A stretch of DNA of 64,000 nucleotides, taken from Mercurialis annua (taxonomy: Eukaryota > Streptophyta > Magnoliopsida > Malpighiales > Euphorbiaceae). Shown piece after piece: positions 24,547 to 35,935 of the stretch. A program made the translations under genes and the position numbers. The notes under the pieces were generated by a model. The model was given only the letters and a program-made list of their open reading frames with translations, was not told the origin of the DNA and did not search any database. Within the stretch, counting starts at the first letter, position 1; every line of letters starts with the position of its first letter. The stretch spans positions 558,001-622,000 of the forward strand of contig NC_065574.1 of assembly GCF_937616625.2 (NCBI RefSeq), read 5' to 3'.

Positions 24547-25722
24547 GAGTGAAGGTTCAAAAAAACCCCTGAACTTGACACGAAGTATCAAATAAGCCCA
24601 ACCTCGCAAAAGTGGATCAAATCAACCCAGAACTATGCAAAAACGTATCAAATACCCCCTTCCCCACTCTCACCCTAGAGAGTGAATACACTCTCCGGTT
24701 TTTGATGGTTTTTGGTGGTTTTAAATGGTTAAAAGACTAAAATAGTCCTTAATATTTATTTTATTTACAAAATTCACATTTAATTATTTTTTAAAACCTA
24801 TTATTTTCTTTATGATTTCAAAAGTTTAAAAATTACACTAATTTTTAATAAAAATATAGGAACCGTTTGTAATTTTAACCCTCTATTTTTTCCGGCAACC
24901 TCCTCGTCTCCGGAGGCGGCAGACCATCGCCTCCGGAGACGGCAGTAAACAAGCAGACCCATCTGGGTCTGCCTTCTCCTTCACTGGAGAAAGCAGACTC
25001 AGATGGGTCTGCTGTTTACGAAGCAGACCCAGATGGGTCTGCTTTGAAACTGCAGACCCAGATGGGTCTGCCTTCTCCTTCACCGGAGAAGGCAGACCTG
25101 GGTCTGCCTTCTCCGGTGAAAGGCAGACCCATCTGGGTCTGCCTCGTAAACAGCAGACCCAGATGGGTCTGCCTTTTCCGGTGAAAGGCAGACCCATCTG
25201 GGTCTGCGTCGTAAACAGCAGACCCAGGTGGGTCTGCCTTTTCCGGTGAAAGGCAGACCCATCTGGGTCTGCCTTTCCTTGGAAAAGGAGAAGGCTTCCG
25301 CCTCGATGTAACAGACATCGGGTCTGTTTTGGAAACGTGGTGGGGGAATAGCCGGAATTTTTGGTCGGCGGTGGTGGAGTTGCCGGAGGTTGATTGTGAA
25401 AGAAGAAGATTAGGATTAAATAATTAGGATTAGTTGCTAATTAGAAAAATTAAATTAATAATGAGAATAATTAACTCTAATTAGAGAAAAGGATAGAAAT
25501 AGCCCTCAATTTTGTGTTGATTAGATTTTAAATTAAAAAAGATTAACTAATGTCTTAATTAGGGTTAATTTTTAAAATTAGGCTATTCCACTCTCTTTTT
25601 TGGTCAAAATGGTGAAACCGATCCGGTTTTGCATAGTTGTGGGGTGAATTGATCCGGTTTTGCGAGGTTGGACTTATTTGATACTTCGTGCCAAATTCAG
25701 GGGGTAAATTGAACCTTCACTC
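24547..25722. mobile_element. Mutator-like TIR element with a palindrome-rich core
   Basis: The ends are long inverted repeats starting GAGTGAAGGTTCAA on both sides. Complementarity runs for roughly 100 bases, including CACGAAGTATCAAATAAG. A direct repeat ATTTTTTATG flanks the element (24537-24546 and 25723-25732), fitting a 9-10 bp Mutator-type target duplication. The ends are AT-rich, while the core (about 24885-25320) is GC-rich and built from palindromes. Frames through the core are not convincing genes. No transposase is present, so it would need one in trans. Confidence 0.8.
24952..25275. repeat. Array of ten 20-bp palindromes
   Basis: Ten near copies of CAGACCCATCTGGGTCTG, each its own inverted repeat, stand about 30-38 bases apart. 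The central two bases vary (TC, GA, GG), and one copy is shortened to CAGACCTGGGTCTG. A decayed eleventh lies near 25311. Spacers are mostly CTTCTCC/CCGGTGAAAGG-like or CGTAAACAG-like. Confidence 0.93.
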
Positions 25723-26044
25723 ATTTTTTATGTTATTTTTAGCACAAAATAAAATAAACTGCTATATATAGCACATATTATTAAAATTCTCTCCATTGCA
25801 AAATGCTAAACTAAATGATAAACTTATAATTTTATAAGTGATTATCATTATTGATGGCAAATCTGTAAATAATTTAGATATAATAAAATTTGACATATGC
25901 TAAACTTTCTAACAAATTTGGCACAAAGTTTAGCATGTGCTAAATTTAGCACATGAAATAGAAGTGCAATGGAGATGTGTTTTTTATACTAAATACTAAA
26001 TTATAGCATTATGAGGATTTTTGGCACTAGAGTGGAGATGCTCT
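25723..26044. other. Intergenic DNA
   Basis: AT-rich DNA with repeated GCTAAATTTAGCA-like words near 25900-25970. No gene is seen. Confidence 0.4.
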
Positions 26045-27188
26045 TAGTTATAAGTGTTATTTTTATGATTACTGTCTTAAAATGTTGTTGTTTTTGTGTG
26101 TGATTTTAGGGTAAGAATCATTTTTTCCAGCGGTTTGATGAGTTCAGTAGCATTTTTGTTAAAGCTCCGAAGTGTAGCTGTGGTGCTGGGATTTGTAGTG
26201 TACTTTCTGTTCAATCTGGATGATTATAATTCTCTTTTCTTGTGATCATTTTGTGTGTTAGATGATACAGGGTAATTTGTGTTAATTAAATTGATTTTGC
26301 ATGTAACTATTTCATAATGCATTGTGGTTTCCATCAGAGAAATACGGGTTGATTACTGGTCGAATTCCGTAATTTTGCACGGATTAACTCTCTGGGGTTA
26401 GTGGTTACAATCTGTAATTAAGTGGGAGGCTCTAGAAGTCTGTTGTTGGGCTAGACTTTTGGAATTTTGTTCGAGAACTTGGAAGAACTCGAGGGAATGT
26501 TTTCGGGCATCCCATAAAAAAGGGTTAGAAAGTGAACTCAATGACTGCAGTAAGTCATGTTGTTTCTTTCTGTGGCTGCTATGCTTGGTTGTACAAGTTT
26601 GATGAGCATAGATATAAGTAATTTCCTGCAGAGTTAGATCTTCTGGAACTTTAAGTTTCGTATTGATTCGTGATCTTGAGTTTCTGTTGTTGTTGGCTTG
26701 CACACGCATTCAGCTGGGTTGTTTGTTTGTCTCTGCAAGATTGAAAACATGTGAAACTTCTATCGAGGAATTGCATATGCATGGCAAAATGCAAACTTAT
26801 GCTATGATCTTTTGCAGTTGGCCTAAAATAGAGGATTTCTTTTAGTTTCTGAGATTATCCCATGGTGTTCTGATAAATTAGAATAAACAACTCTTTTTGT
26901 ATTTCTTTTACTTGCCTCGATTCTAATAAAGAAATTGACTTTGAAGCAGGATTTTGGAAAATGTGAGTTTTTCGGGTGGGCAAGTAAATACTATGAAGAG
27001 AAGAAATGGGTGTGAAAGAACAGAGTACTCTTCTGATGTTGCATATAGTGACATGAACAAGATAGAAATGGGTTTTGAGATTAAGGTATCAATTCGTAAA
27101 CCTTTGGATCGAGTGGAAATCCCCAAAATGGACCTAGTCATGCAAGAGGAGGAACCATCGGATGTTAATAAATTCCAAGTAATGAATC

Positions 27189-27193
27189 AATCA
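27189..27193. other. Target-site duplication AATCA (left)
   Basis: AATCA before the left LTR is repeated directly after the right LTR at 31844-31848, confirming both ends of the Copia insertion. Confidence 0.93.
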
Positions 27194-27467
27194 TGTTGAA
27201 CAAAGTACTTAATAATTAAACAAATAACAAGAAGAGAAAGAGATGCCTGTGAAAGATAACTTTATTTGATACTGAATATTGCCTTAAATAGACACATATT
27301 TCACCAGACTTGCAGAATACAAAGGAGAAAAAATAGCTAACAAACCACTACATCTATGACTTATTCATAGCTAACTAATAGGAAATAAAATAGGCCAAGA
27401 AGTTACAGACCCCTTATCTAAAAACAATAAGAAAATTTAACACGTGCTGGTGTTGATTTATTCAATA
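27194..27467 (-). repeat. 3' LTR of the Copia element
   Basis: 274 bp; on the plus strand it starts TGTTGAACAAAG and ends TTCAATA. The termini on the element strand are TATTG...CAACA, so the left end departs from the usual TG start. The last codons and stop of the polyprotein frame run a few bases into it. Confidence 0.95.
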
Positions 27468-30400
27468 CTCCCCCTCAACATCAGCTTCTGGTCTTTTCAC
27501 CATGCCAAGTTGATAGCAGAAACCTTCAAGCTTATTGCTGCCCAAGCCTTTTGTAAACAAATCTGCAACTTGCCTTTCTGTTCCAACATGCTCCAACTTA
27601 ATTTCTTCTTGCAAGACCTTCTCCCTAATAAAAATGATAATGTACCTCCACATGTTTAGTTCTTGCGTGAAAAACTGGATTTTCTGCTAATCGTATGGCT
27701 GACAGGTTGTCGCAATACAAATGAATGTCATACTCTATTGATTGATGCAAGTCCTTCAATAATAACACAAGCCAAGTGCTTTCTTGAGCTGCCATCGCTG
27801 CTGCTCGGTATTCTGCTTCGATTGTAGACAAAGACACTGTCGGTTGTCGTTTGCTACACCAAGAAATTGCTCCAGACCCAAGCATGAAAACATATCCAGT
27901 AGTTGAACGCCGAGTATCATGGTCACCTGCATAATCGGCATCACAGTAGCCAACTAACTTGCAATCTCCACCTTTCTTGTACATAATACCATAGCCAAGT
28001 GTACTCTTTACATATCTCAAGATTCGTCGAGCTGCTTCCAAATGGGTTTTCTTTGGATTTTGCATGTAGCGACTTATCAAACCAACGACAACAGAAATAT
28101 CCGGCCTCGTCAAAGTTAAATAGATAAGACTACCTACCAACTGCCGGTACATTGTAGCATCTTCCAAATCTTTCCCTTCATGAGCACATAATTTTACATT
28201 TGGCTCCATTGGTGTCGTGATTGGATCGCATTTCAGCATTCCAAACTTCTTCAATAAATCTTTGGAATATTTCTGTTGCTTGAGATATATTCCTTCATGT
28301 GTATGATCAATCTCCAGACCAAGGAAATGCTTGAGCTGTCCAAGTTCTTTCATTTGAAACCGAATTGAAAAATTCTCTTTGGTTTGCAGAATTTCTTCTT
28401 CATAATCTCCTGTGACAACTAAATCATCTACATATAGTAGAACAATCGCTAGCTTCACTCCTTCAGCTTTGACAAACAAGCTCGAATCTGCAGATGTCAC
28501 CAAATAACCAATATAAGTTAAAAATTCAGCAATTTTACCATACCATGCTCGTGGTGCTTGTTTCAGCCCACAGAGTGCCTTCCGAAGTTTACACACATGC
28601 TCAGGATAATCTTTACTCTGAAACCCCATTGGCTGATTCATATAGATATCTCGGTCTAACTCCCCATGCAAAAATGCATTCTTCACATCGAGCTGCCACA
28701 AGTTCCAACTTTTACTAGCTGCGAGTGCTAGTAGGACTCGTACAGTAGTAAGTTTTGCAACTGGACTAAATGTTTCATCATAGTCTAGTCCATATTGTTG
28801 AGAGAACCCTCGAGCCACCAAACGAGCTTTGTGTCTCTCTATTGACCCATCAGTGCGATGCTTTATCTTGTACACCCATTTGCAGGAGATAGGCTTCACA
28901 TCTCTTGGCTTTGGTACAAGCTCCCAGGTTTGATTTTTCTCTAACGCTGAAATTTCCTCCTCCATAGCTTTATTCCATTCATGATTTTGACACGCTTCCT
29001 CAAATGTCTCCGGTTCCGTTGCATCTGCTTCTACTATAGCAGCATTTGCATATCTAGCATTTGGCTTTCTGATCCTCGTCGATCTTCTAGGCGCAATCTG
29101 CGTTTCTGCTTCAGCAATGTCTTCTTCTTCGCTTAGTTGTTGACGGACACCGGTTTGCCAAGGACTTTGGTCTGCTCTTTCATTGATTTCACCATCTTGA
29201 TCTACATCTTTAGTTCATTTGATCTCAATTGAATTTGAGAATTTTGCAGCAAATCAGTAAAGACATCTGAATCTGAAGATGTCTCTTTATTTGAAGGCCA
29301 CCATGAAGAAGCTTCATCAAACACTACATTCCGAGATGTGTAGCATTTTCCAGTTGCTGGATCGCAACAACGCCATCCCTTCCTTTGACTGTCATATCCT
29401 ACAAAAACACATCTGACAGCCTTTTTTCCCCATCTTGCTACGTAAGTGATCAGGTATAAATACATAGCATATACATCCAAAGACTCGAAAATGACCAACG
29501 GCAGGCTTTATGTTCCATATTTTTTCAAAAGGTGACAGAAAACATAACCTTTGTTGAGGAAGTCGGTTGATCACAAATGTTGCGGTTGTCATTGCTTCTG
29601 CCCAAAATCTGCCTGGAACATTCTTTGCATGAAGCATGCTTCGGCAAATTTCAGCCAGGTGCCTGTTCTTCCTTTCGGCTATGCCATTTTGCTGCGGAGT
29701 GTTGGCACATGTAAATTGATGGTGTATTCTGCACTTCAAAAGAAACTCTGAGAACTCACCTGAGGTGTACTCCCCCCCATTGTCTGTACGTAAACAGCAA
29801 ATACTTCTACCAACTTTTGCTTCAGCCACTTTCTTGAACTCTTTAAATTTTGAAAGAGTTTCAGATTTTTCTTTCATAAAGTAAACCCACACATACCTCG
29901 AGAAAGTGTCGATGAAAGTTACCATGTACCTCATCCCACCAATGGAAACTTGTTTAACTGGTCCAAACACATCAGAGTGAATTAGCTGTAGTGGTTCATC
30001 GGCTTTAAACTTTGACTCTTCATACGGCAACTGGTGTGCTTTTCCGTATTGACATCCTGCACATACAATGTCTGACCTCACTTCAAGTTGTGGGAGTCCC
30101 TTTAGCATTGACTTTCGCATCATCACATCTAGCTTGGAATAGCTAACGTGACTTAGTCGCATATGCCATAGATCTGCCGTCTCGTTCCTCCTCGCCTTTT
30201 TCAACGTATGCTGTTTCCGCAGACATCACATAGACTAATTTCGACCTTTGCCCCTTCATGATTGGCTGTTCTATGATCTCAACATGATCCTGGTATACTT
30301 TTACATCTTGTGGACCAAACAAAACATAATAACCAGAAGATGTTAATTGTGATACGGAGAGAATATTTTTCTTCATACCTAGGACATGATAAACATTTTG

Positions 30401-31537
30401 GAGCAGCAGCTTTGTATCATTACAATGAGGAGGGACTACTGTATTACCAATTTGAGCGATTGGCAATTTTGAGTTGTTCGCCGTCACCACTACCCGGCTT
30501 CCCTTGTATTCTGACATGTTCTGTAGCTTCTCTTTATCACCGGTCATGTGGTTTGAGCAACCTGAGTCAACAATCCAATCATTCTCATAATCAATTTGTT
30601 TAATTGTTGTTGTACATGCTGTCTCTTCTTCGTCTGCAGCAAACAACGCTTCATCAGCCCACTCGTCTTCACCTTTCGAAGTTGCAACATTGCTTTCCAC
30701 ACTCTTCTTCTTAGACCAGCAGTCTTTCGCCATATGACCCTTCTTTTGGCAGTTGTAGCACTTCCCTTCAAATTTTCTTCCATAGCCAAATTTCTTAGGG
30801 CCTCCTTCATGGACACTCGATTTACCTTCATGACTCTTTGCCTTGTCATCATACCTTTTGGAACCACCACCTGTGACATGTTGCTTAGAATTCCACCTGC
30901 CTTTGTTGGCATAGAGTGCCTCTTCTTCACTCTTCAATGAGACTCCTCCCATTTGCATAGCTAAAGCTTCCTGTCCAGCTAGCAAATTTTGGAATTCTAC
31001 AAGCGACGGCTGATTTTGCCATCCTTGAATGGCAGCAACAAAACTCCTAAATTCAGGCTTCAAACCATGAATGATAATCCTCTTTATCCTGGTAACGACA
31101 ATAGGGGCTTCTGGATCCAACTCAGAAATCTCTCGACATAACGACTTCACTTTATGGAAGTACTGTGCAATCGTCATGTCTCGTTGTGCCATCGACATAA
31201 GCTCACTCTCTAAGAGTTGGAGTTTCGTATCGTTCTTCTTAGAGAACAGCTTGGCAAACACATCCCAAGCTTCTTTAGGAGTTTTTGTATCTCGAATATG
31301 CTCGAGTACATCCTCTTCAACTGTCGTCTTTAAAACAAACATTGCTTTGCCCGTTTTGATCTTCCACTTTCGTAATATCCCATTCGCATCTTCAACCTCT
31401 GGTTTTTTTACTTCATTTCCAGTTACAACCTCCCATAGATCTTGGCCTTGCATGTAGGACATCATACAAGTAGACCATGTATTGTAATTCTGGTTATTAA
31501 GCTTCTTGATTCCACCAACTACTTGAAGGTCACCCAT
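27462..31537 (-). pseudogene. Copia gag-pol polyprotein, four frame breaks
   Basis: The frame starts at ATG 31537 ([12 protein letters not shown]). Gag carries a CCHC knuckle ([14 protein letters not shown]). Protease has [11 protein letters not shown]. Integrase has the zinc-binding HMRLSH...CAGC region and D-D-E core marks ([16 protein letters not shown], then a catalytic Glu). RT has YVDDLVV. RNase H has YCDADYAGD and SLSTIEAEY. Frame breaks lie near 30190-30200, 29420-29430, 29205-29250 and 27630-27640. Three look like single extra bases (GG, a run of six A, a run of five T on the coding strand); the third needs a net change of two bases. They may be real mutations or consensus errors in short runs. 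I describe the breaks only. Confidence 0.93.
27468..27479 (-). other. Polypurine tract of the Copia element
   Basis: On the minus strand the text is TTGAGGGGGAGT, directly upstream of the 3' LTR. It overlaps the last codons of the polyprotein frame. Confidence 0.88.
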
Positions 31538-31554
31538 CGTAAGCTCACAACCTT

Positions 31555-31566
31555 GCTCTGATACCA
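31555..31566 (-). other. Primer binding site of the Copia element
   Basis: On the minus strand this is TGGTATCAGAGC, the perfect plant initiator tRNA-Met type PBS, three bases inside the 5' LTR. Confidence 0.95.
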
Positions 31567-31569
31567 GAT

Positions 31570-31843
31570 TGTTGAACAAAGTACTTAATAATTAAACAAA
31601 TAACAAGAAGAGAAAGAGATGCCTGTGAAAGATAACTTTATTTGATACTGAATATTGCCTTAAATAGACACATATTTCACCAGACTTGCAAAATACAAAG
31701 GAGAAAAAATAGCTAACAAACCACTACATCTATGACTTATTCATAGCTAACTAATAGGAAATAAAATAGGCTAAGAAGTTACAGACCCCTTATCTAAAAA
31801 CAATAAGAAAATTTAACACGTGCTGGTGTTGATTTATTCAATA
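31570..31843 (-). repeat. 5' LTR of the Copia element
   Basis: 274 bp, equal in length to the other LTR, with two base differences (GCAAAATAC versus GCAGAATAC, and GGCTAAG versus GGCCAAG). AATCA follows at 31844-31848. Confidence 0.95.
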
Positions 31844-32500
31844 AATCACACACGGAGGCAAATATCTTTTGGGGAGAAGTACACAAGGTGAAATCTGTTG
31901 ATGTTTTGTATTTCAGTTCAGCTCTTAAATTACTGATTCTAACATTACAACTCTGTATTTAGTTAAGTAATTTCCGTTTCATTGTTTGTTTACTTTCTTC
32001 GTTATGTAATTGCTGCCAACTCATGTCGTTTATCAGGTAAATTCTGTTCCTTCAACCCCATTACCAGTTCTTAAGATGAGCTTTCAGATATTATCTGTGA
32101 AAAGCTTGAAGATTGTTCAGGTATAATGCAAACCCAAAGCGTTTTGTGGAAGTCGAAATTGAAGTCTGTCGGACAAGTGCTATTCAATATCTCTGATTCT
32201 ATGGATTCACTTGATCCTGCACAAATGGTAAAGGTGGCGAAACCAATTTTAATCGACATTCAGAAGTTCTCTACTGAATGTGGTCTATTTCTTGAGAATG
32301 TAAATGAATACATTCACGACATATCAATACTCATTTCAGTTGAGGACACAGAGGCCCATCCTCTCAAGAACTAAATAATCGATACGAGAGTTAAAAGGTC
32401 GATTTGAGATAATCCATAGTCGGTATTCTGACACAAAAGATGCATACGAAGCTTCAAATAAGTACCTTAAATTACTTGGTGAAGAAGTTTTCATTAGTTT

Positions 32501-32999
32501 CGCACCTTGGTGTAGGTATCACATATGGAAGAATCATTTACCAACAATCATTGTTATCAATTAAGTTAAGCATAGTGGTTGAAGGAGCAGTCATGCATAC
32601 TCGAAAAATACATTTTTATCACAAAAAATATGTTTCTAAGCTTATTTAATTTTTGATATTAGTATTTAAAAAAGCATAACTAAAATAAAAACAAATTTTA
32701 TTTAAATTCGCAAACTTTTAAGTTTTGTTAGTTTTCAATTTGTAATTTTTTTATTTTAAATTAGAATTATAAAAAAATTGAAGTGATTCCGAGCACTAGT
32801 TACTATAATTATACTGATTTAGTAATTGTACCACTCTTACTGGTTGTGTCATTGTTATGAATACAAATATAGAGTTTAACTATGAATATTAGTTTGTATG
32901 GGATTCATATAGAGATAAGGATTACTCTTAATTAGTTACTCATAACAATGTTGTTATCATATTGTTAGCAGAGTTATTGAGTCATTGTACAACTCTTCA
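32501..32999. other. Intergenic DNA, no gene seen
   Basis: AT-rich DNA between the end of GRF copy C homology and the hAT MITE. Confidence 0.4.
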
Positions 33000-33007
33000 G
33001 ACTCACG

Positions 33008-33859
33008 CAGTGGCGGAATCAGAAATTGTTTTCAGCCTGGACTAAACAACATGTAAAAAATAAACATAAAAACACAATCTGAATTAAAAAAATAGCTAAT
33101 ATTACGATAGCTTTTTATATTAATTTCTATCACTTAGAACCATCTGTATTTAATTAATATTACAATCGCTCAATATTTCGTCTTCTGTTTTATTATGTAA
33201 ATCGGGGTTAATAAATTTTATTGATAAAAATGGCATTCAACTAATGCAGTAAATGTTCTTTTAAGACTAAATCAATTTAAATAATTTAAAAATACAAATT
33301 TAATCAATATCAAAAGTGTTTTAATTTAAAAAAAATGTTAAAAAATTATTAGAATTAATTCATTTATGAAAGATTTTAATTTTATTTTTTAAAATAAAAC
33401 CCTACAAGATATTAAAGTTGAGAACTGGAAAACTTGGGTCAAATAATTGCAGAAAAAAATTATACTTTCATATTGAATTTTACTGGTAAATGATACTCAT
33501 TAAAAAGATTAACAAAAATGAAAATTAGTATGAAAGTGGACATAGAAGACTTTTGACTTCGTTTTTCATTTGTTTGACCTGCTAGGCCTTATTGTTTGGA
33601 CTTAAAAAGGTCACAAGCTTTTTTTTCAAAAGTAGCTATCTTTTTAAGTTCACTTGAGGCCCGTTTGGCCCTTAAAATTTAACCTAAAAATTAGCTTTCT
33701 TCTTCGTTGGAATTTACAGAACAGCGCAGCCAGGGCTATAACAACTGGAATAAGCTAATACCGCTCCAGTTCGCCGTCCACCTCCACCGGTCCACCTTTG
33801 ATTTTCCGGCGGCAGCCCTGGCTCTAGCCTACCCGAGTCTCAGCGTGGTTCCGCCGCTA
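33008..33859. mobile_element. hAT-type non-autonomous element (852 bp)
   Basis: The left end is CAGTGGCGGAATC and the right end GGTTCCGCCGCTA, inverted partners with a few mismatches. An exact 8-bp target duplication GACTCACG lies at 33000-33007 and 33860-33867. An 8-bp duplication and a CAGTGGCGGA terminus fit the hAT superfamily. No transposase frame is present. Confidence 0.88.
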
Positions 33860-33934
33860 GACTCACGTATATATATATAATGATCAGTTTATAATATATG
33901 AGAATACCATTGCAATATCAGACCATACTTTTCA

Positions 33935-34844
33935 ATGAATGAGCTCCCAAGTGAAGTTGTGCTTGAAATCCTTTACAAGCTTCCCCCAAAATCTGATCCA
34001 TAGCTGCAGATGCGTTTGCAAGTTGTGGTCGTCTCTCATCTCCCAGCCACGTTTTCCGGCTCAATATCTGCTTCGAACGAAGCCCACTCCTCCACCAAAC
34101 CCTACCTTTTACTTTTTCATGTATGACGATGGCGCACCAATTTTCAAAACTTATCCTCTCAGACACTCCATTTACGATGATCGCCGGAAGTCGTGGTCCC
34201 AAGACACTCCGGCCTTGTCCTTGAGTTTTCTTCCGCAGCCCGAAGCCACCATTCGGCTTCGCACCAGCAGCAATGGCCTAGCATTGTGCACCATAATTCA
34301 CGACTGCGAGCGTATTTACTATGTTTGCAACCCCATTACCAAGCAATGCCTCACTCTTCCTCCTCCACCCACCTGCACTCATTTTGCATTAGTAGGACTT
34401 GTTTGTTCTAATCATCACTTCAAGGTGGTGAGGCTGGTCAGCCCAGCTAGTTCCGATACTAGTGCACCTACCTTCAGAATATACACAAGCTCCTTCAGCG
34501 CCGAGACCTTTGATTCTCGCACTAACCTATGGAAGGTGTCACCATTAATAACCATCCCCCGCTCTGTTTTGTTACGCAAACCCACTAATGCCATTGAACA
34601 CAAAGGCCTTATGTGCCGGGAAAGCTACGAAAAAAACAGTATCAGCGCTAGTATTATGGCATTTGATCTGAATCTGGAGAGCTGCAGTTTGATACAAGTG
34701 CTGGGAAACATGTCTGGCATTTGCGTTACTGGAGTGAGCGGTTCACACCTGTATCATGTGCATCTAGAGAATAACTGGCCTGCGAATACTACTCGGAGAA
34801 CTTGGATATTTGTATGGTGGGGTCCATATATATTAAAAGTTTAA
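33935..34844 (+). pseudogene. F-box protein gene with a frameshift inside the F-box
   Basis: The frame from ATG 33935 encodes a typical F-box start (LPSEVVLEILYKLPPKS) and stops at TAG 34001-34003. The neighbouring frame continues the F-box (LIHSCRCVCKLWSSLIS) and stays open to 34844, giving about 300 residues across the break. The break is at a run of five C near 33983-33987; four C would restore a normal LP-x7-RCVCK spacing. The rest (YVCNPITKQCLTLPPPP and onward) resembles the F-box-associated region of plant SCF substrate receptors. F-box proteins bind SKP1 and select targets for ubiquitination. The C-terminus looks short. It is either a young pseudogene or an intact gene with a one-base sequence error. 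A start at 33939 would lack half the F-box. Confidence 0.82.
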
Positions 34845-35650
34845 ATGACAGAATGTATAAATTTAGCTAAATAATATTAATATATAAAAAAAATTATAAT
34901 TATCATTCGTTCTGTCAGACAATGGTTAATTTTATAAATCACTAAATCTAATTGTCGATGAATTTAATTTAATGATATTTTAACATTATTGACTGAATAA
35001 ATTCATTAAAAAAAATATAATTTACTGAATATACCTAGATTAGATTATAAATTATTAAATATATAATTTAATAAATATAAATTGTTAAAATTTAATAAAT
35101 ATCTCTTAATAAAACATATATATAATTTACTATTTTTTTAATTAAATTGATTAGTTATAACTGTAATTTACTTTTTAATATAAAATATAAAGATGATATT
35201 GTTGGCTATTTTTTTACTATTTCAATTTGTAAATTTTAATTGTTATACTTGGGTGCTGCCATTTTAGATTAATCAGTGTTGCTTTAGTTGCAATTCTCTT
35301 ATTTCCCATGTTGCATATATGGAGAATATTTTGTTTGAAAAAGGGATGGGGTCCATGGACCCCAGCCTTCAAAGAGTGGATCTGCCACCGGTAAAAACCA
35401 AGAAAGTCAAGAATATTAAATAGTATAAAAACTAAGAAAATTAAGAACATTTAAATGGTAAAAACCAAGAAAATCTATATAATAGAGTAGTATAACTTCT
35501 TCAAGAATTTTCTTCTGCGAGAAGCTTTGCATGTACATGTTCAATTATTGTACCGCTAGTAGAGGCAATGACACTCGTGGACTTTTAAATGATCACAAAT
35601 TACAAAAAGACCTAATTTATTAAGACAAAGTAAAGAAAAGGGAAACACTT
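34845..35650. other. AT-rich intergenic DNA
   Basis: No gene is seen. 35348-35363 holds a 16-bp palindrome (GGGGTCCATGGACCCC). Confidence 0.45.
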
Positions 35651-35703
35651 CTAAAAGAGAAGCAAAGCACTGTTCATTGAACAGTGCTTTGCTTCTCTTT
35701 TAG
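35651..35703. repeat. Perfect 53-bp palindrome (26-bp arms, 1-base centre)
   Basis: The left arm CTAAAAGAGAAGCAAAGCAC continues to TGTTCA, then one T, then the exact reverse complement. The symmetry continues outward at four of the next five bases. Too tight for a normal microRNA precursor loop. Confidence 0.97.
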
Positions 35704-35935
35704 AATTGTAATATAGATTACTTATGCAAAACAGTAGCTTATATTTGACATTAACAAATATTTGTACTTTGCTGAAACAAGTAATTGTCGAATTTTGCCT
35801 TGCTGAAGTTTTTTTTATCTCAAATTTATAAGGCATGAACAATGTTTCGAAAGAACTTTAGTAGTTTAGGCTTTTAAGTGGACGTTTGTTGTTAGTTACA
35901 TACCAATCTTAGAGATGTTTGATTAAAGAAGTCAC

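Larger units (their letters stand above)
27194..31843 (-). mobile_element. Ty1/Copia LTR retrotransposon, recent insertion
   Basis: This is a 4,650-bp element read on the minus strand, flanked by AATCA duplications. The two 274-bp LTRs (27194-27467 and 31570-31843) differ at two positions by hand comparison, so the insertion is young. The PBS lies at 31555-31566 and the purine tract at 27468-27479. The domain order gag, protease, integrase, RT, RNase H is that of Copia. The coding region has four frame breaks, so this copy is not expected to make a full polyprotein. It sits inside the broken GRF copy C. Confidence 0.97.
26045..32500 (+). pseudogene. Broken inverted copy (C) of the GRF zinc-finger gene, split by a Copia element
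   Basis: The sequence at 26045-27193 and 31849-32490 matches copy A in the opposite orientation, including introns. An exon-2-like start lies at 26110 (GKNHFFQRFDEF), but the second half of that exon is missing. Exon-3-like DNA runs from about 26951, lacks 10 bases after CGGGTGGGCA relative to copy A and so is out of frame. It is cut at 27193 by the retrotransposon and resumes at 31849. Exon-4-like DNA starts near 32038 and has stops and frame changes; homology fades near 32490. The zinc-knuckle exon is absent. I infer an inverted duplication of part of gene A, decay, then Copia insertion. Confidence 0.88.

Noticed and set aside
24952..25275. CRISPR-like regular array
   Set aside because: The units are self-palindromic, the spacers are repeated too, and the setting is a plant TIR element.
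24883..25318. Three overlapping minus-strand frames of 60-104 codons rich in Gly/Arg/Trp
   Set aside because: They are readings of the palindrome array in different frames; the repeated peptide text follows from the DNA repeat and there is no start context or domain.
30310..31457. Plus-strand frames of 97-128 codons opposite the Copia gag region
   Set aside because: Shadows of the minus-strand polyprotein frame.
35651..35703. microRNA precursor
   Set aside because: The loop would be a single base and the stem is perfect; plant precursors have longer, mismatched stems with real loops.
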